NCBI GenBank assembly: GCA_035236585.1
Contig: CP141135.1
Location: 8,776,001 to 8,840,000, forward strand
Origin: Warburgia ugandensis
Taxonomy: Eukaryota > Streptophyta > Magnoliopsida > Canellales > Canellaceae
Direction: 5' to 3'
DNA length: 64,000 bases
The position numbers and the translations under genes were made by a program. Under the pieces are notes generated by a model, which was not told where the DNA came from, did no database searches, and saw nothing but the letters and a program-made list of their open reading frames with translations. Shown one piece after another: positions 60,521-64,000 of this stretch (its first letter is position 1; each line of letters starts with the position of its first letter).

Positions 60521-60687
60521 GGGAGCCTTGGTGCAATGGTAAAGTTGTCGTCGTGTGACCTTGATGTCACAGGTTCAAAAGCGTAGAAACAGCCTGTTAT
60601 AAAAATACAAGGTAAACTACGTACTATTAATCCTCGGTTTACTGCTTTCCTAGACCCTACTGCCTGGCAGGAGGGCTGTCCTTTTAC
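60521..60687 (+). mobile_element. Au-type SINE
   Basis: Starts GGGAGCCTTGGTGCAATGG, B box GTCACAGGTTCAAAAGCG, then AACAGCCTGTTATAAAAATA and a diverged 3' end. The flanks CAAATGACTTGTCAC (60502-60516) and CAAATGACTCGTGAC (60688-60702) match at 13 of 15 positions, an aged target duplication. Confidence 0.85.
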
Positions 60688-60702
60688 CAAATGACTCGTG
60701 AC

Positions 60703-62524
60703 CTTACGGAAGTTCAATTTACGCTCATATATGTAGCGCAGGCACAAAGGAGGAACCACGCGGCGATCCAGGTCCCATCAAACAGTTGATCTGATCAACT
60801 CTTTTAATAATCAAAACTTTGACAACTTACAAAAGGCGGTCATAACAAACCAATTATTGAGACACCTTTTGATGGATCCACTCTAACTAAGATTCCTCTT
60901 CCATTCTACTCAACCACAAGGTTCAAAGACAGAAATCTTTGCCTCCTAGTTAGGCCTCTAGAAGTTAATTAAGACTGATGTTAGGTACCAAGATGATCTA
61001 TACACTTGTGATCGATGGAATCATATCTGGTTAAACCTTCCTTTATTTTATAGTCCTAGTGGTCAAAATTAGATATCGATGCTCATGGCGCAGTGTGATC
61101 AAAAAACAAAATTTTGGTGATTCCTGGCCAAGTAAAATCTCTGCCATACATGTAACATATGGAAGGTAAGGGAAGCTAGTGAAAATGAGGCCCACACGTA
61201 ACAACAATCGGCCCTGGCCTAAATGATTACCTCAACGATTCTAAACGTTGCAGCAACATCCACCGAAATGCATGGAAACGAAAGAAAATGGACATTAGTT
61301 TGAGCTTACAAATCTATTTCCATTTGGAATCAGACCTTCATAATCTGCATCTGCAGAGCATTTACCTATTATGACCCTCATACTTTATCATGGTTCGTGC
61401 AGTTAAAACTCTCACGAATTTAAAATCCTTCATCAACCTTCTTGATTTGAGGTATTTCTTTCATTCGAAGGCACAAAACCATGCACGTCATTCCAGTCTA
61501 AAGCAAGAACGAGGTGCCTTTCCAAATTCGAATGCAGTATTTATTATCTGATGAGGATGCGTTTCTTGTAGAATTCAGAACTTCCTCTTGTTTTCTTTTC
61601 CTTCAAGAAAAGATATCGACTTCAGGAACATATTTCGTTCACAAAAATGATCATTTTCAAGCTCAGTTCATAGACTGTTTGCTGTTCTTTCAGTTACTCC
61701 ATTTCCCCATTGATCTAACCATGCAATACGAGAGGACCACCCATAGATGGAGCAAAACTAAACCGACGTGGGTGAGATCAAGTAAGTAATGGATCGATGG
61801 TGAATATGAAATGGTTAGCAGACAGGATTAACCCTTTAATTGAAATGGGTTAGAAACACAGTAGCAATGAATTGCTGGTGAGTCCTTCACACAATAAATT
61901 AGATTAGTATCGTGTACTTAAAGAGATCAAACATCAAATATTAAATTGGCGAGAACAGCTGCCCTCAAAGTTTGATGCCTTAAATTAGAAGGTTCAAGTT
62001 TAGTGCTTGGGTAGTCTGAAGACCGGGTCCTTTCAGGACCAGAAGAAGAAAGTCTTTCCAGCTCCCTTGCTTTAATAACGACACTCCTCCCTCACTTTAC
62101 ACTTCTCTGGTTAGTTGTTGATAGCGTTTGGAGAATTCTAACAGCTTCTAACAACTGACAAGGAAAAAGTGGGACGACAAACATGCGATTGAATTATTAA
62201 AGCTTTCGGTATGGTCAACCTTGAAATATATAGAGATCTTGCTGTGTACTTATCTCTTAATAAATCAAATATTTGGTTAAATAATTGAAGTGACAAACTT
62301 ATGGTATGTATCTCTGTGTGTGAAGAAAAGAAAAAGAAGTGACAAACTTATTTGTGCCTCTCCCTTGACAAACTACACTGTTCCCACCGTGTGACATTCA
62401 CAATAATCTGGTCCACTCATCTACTTGATCCACAGGTGGATATGCCTAAGCATGCACAATCGAACCATCTAATGAGTGGACATCTCTCTCTCTCTCTCTC
62501 TCTCTCAAATTTGGTTGTTTGATG
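60703..62524. other. Intergenic DNA
   Basis: No gene recognised. A (TC)n run lies at about 62484-62506. The open frame at 61514-61789 has no known domain. Confidence 0.45.
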
Positions 62525-62635
62525 GGTTGTGATGCGTCCGTGTTATTAAACTCGTTTGGCGGAAAGCAAGCGGAGAAAGATGGGCCTCCTAATGTTTCTT
62601 TGCAAGCGTTTCAAGTCATCAACAATGCGAAAAAG
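62525..62635 (+). pseudogene. Orphan class III peroxidase exon-2 fragment
   Basis: Encodes 37 residues, GCDASVLLNSFGGKQAEKDG then PPNVSLQAFQVINNAKK, colinear with the start of exon 2 of the peroxidase at 62933 (which begins [13 protein letters not shown]) but differing at about seven residues. It is open throughout, yet no exon 1 lies before it and the similarity stops abruptly after AKK. It is a relic of a second, tandem peroxidase gene or a local exon duplication. Confidence 0.88.
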
Positions 62636-62860
62636 GGAAAATGGGTCTCTAGATATCTGATGAGTTTACTTAAAATGGATATAATCCATTAGAAAACTAT
62701 ATCATTAGCAATGTAGAAGGAGCACAATATGTCCCAGTTGGTGACCTAATGAGCCTTCAAGAACACGAATCCATTATCATAGAATCATTTATGATACCAA
62801 ATGTCCTAATCAGAATCACCATCTCATTCAAATCCATAACTACTCTCTCTATCACTTATC

Positions 62861-62867
62861 TATAAAT
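62861..62867 (+). promoter_or_regulatory. TATA box of the peroxidase gene
   Basis: TATAAATA context (TATCTATAAATACCG), 72 bp before the ATG, a usual plant distance. Confidence 0.65.
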
Positions 62868-62932
62868 ACCGTTTTGGATGCTAAGGTTTTCAACACTCAC
62901 CGGTAGAAGCAAATAGAAGAGGAGATACATTA

Positions 62933-63886
<954 letters not shown>

Positions 63887-64000
63887 GTAAACCAAAACTC
63901 ACTGTATCTACAGTATCTCTGAACTTTCTCAATTGGGTATTAACCCATGACAACGTAAATTGACCAAAATACACTCGACTCATATGCAGGAGGACACACA

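Overview
This is a stretch of nuclear genomic DNA from a flowering plant. The evidence is multi-exon genes with GT-AG introns (a CYP71-type cytochrome P450, an alpha-expansin, a TRAPP subunit and a class III peroxidase close to Arabidopsis PER64), plant-type LTR retrotransposons, L1-type LINE relics, Au-type tRNA-derived SINEs and many dinucleotide microsatellites. Gene density is low (four apparently functional genes in 64 kb) and the intergenic DNA is AT-rich and full of repeats. That would suit a woody angiosperm with a medium to large genome, but I cannot name the species.

Layout. 1-4 kb: minus-strand relics of a PIF/Harbinger-like DNA transposon (Myb/SANT-like ORF and transposase start), bounded on both sides by copies of a dispersed repeat. 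4.3-9 kb: two direct copies of that roughly 1.8-2 kb purine-rich repeat; a third, inverted copy lies at 14.2-16 kb. 9.1-10 kb: long (AG)n and (TC)n tracts facing each other, then a 42-bp tandem repeat. 10.8-12.9 kb: an intact two-exon CYP71-type P450 with a MITE in its intron. 16.8-18.3 kb: a broken copy of the 26S proteasome subunit RPN3. 18.5-20 kb: a decayed LINE. 20.8-22.6 kb: two Au-SINEs. 23.9-26.6 kb: a solo LTR with a perfect 5-bp target duplication. 28-29.6 kb: an Au-SINE and a MITE. 30.6-31.6 kb: an alpha-expansin. 35.2-39.3 kb: a second solo LTR of about 4.07 kb, again with a perfect target duplication. 40.6-41.4 kb: a PPR pseudogene. 42.4 kb: a fourth SINE. 43.6-44.1 kb: a hAT-like MITE. 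45.2-52.0 kb: TRAPPC2L on the minus strand, five small exons spread over 6.8 kb. 53.3-56 kb: LTR-like DNA with a 32-bp minisatellite. 56.8-60.4 kb: a complete-ended but internally rearranged Ty1/copia element on the minus strand. 60.5 kb: a fifth SINE. 62.5-64 kb: an orphan peroxidase exon followed by a PER64-like peroxidase that runs off the right edge.

The four working genes have unrelated house-keeping or cell-wall roles: secondary oxidation in the ER (P450), wall loosening (expansin), vesicle tethering (TRAPPC2L) and wall/apoplastic peroxidation (peroxidase). I see no operon-like or biosynthetic cluster. I found no clearly new biological system. What is most notable is structural: reconstructed element boundaries with target-site duplications, a non-processed RPN3 pseudogene, a copia element whose gag-to-integrase region is replaced by unrelated promoter-like DNA, and the purine-rich repeat family present in both orientations.
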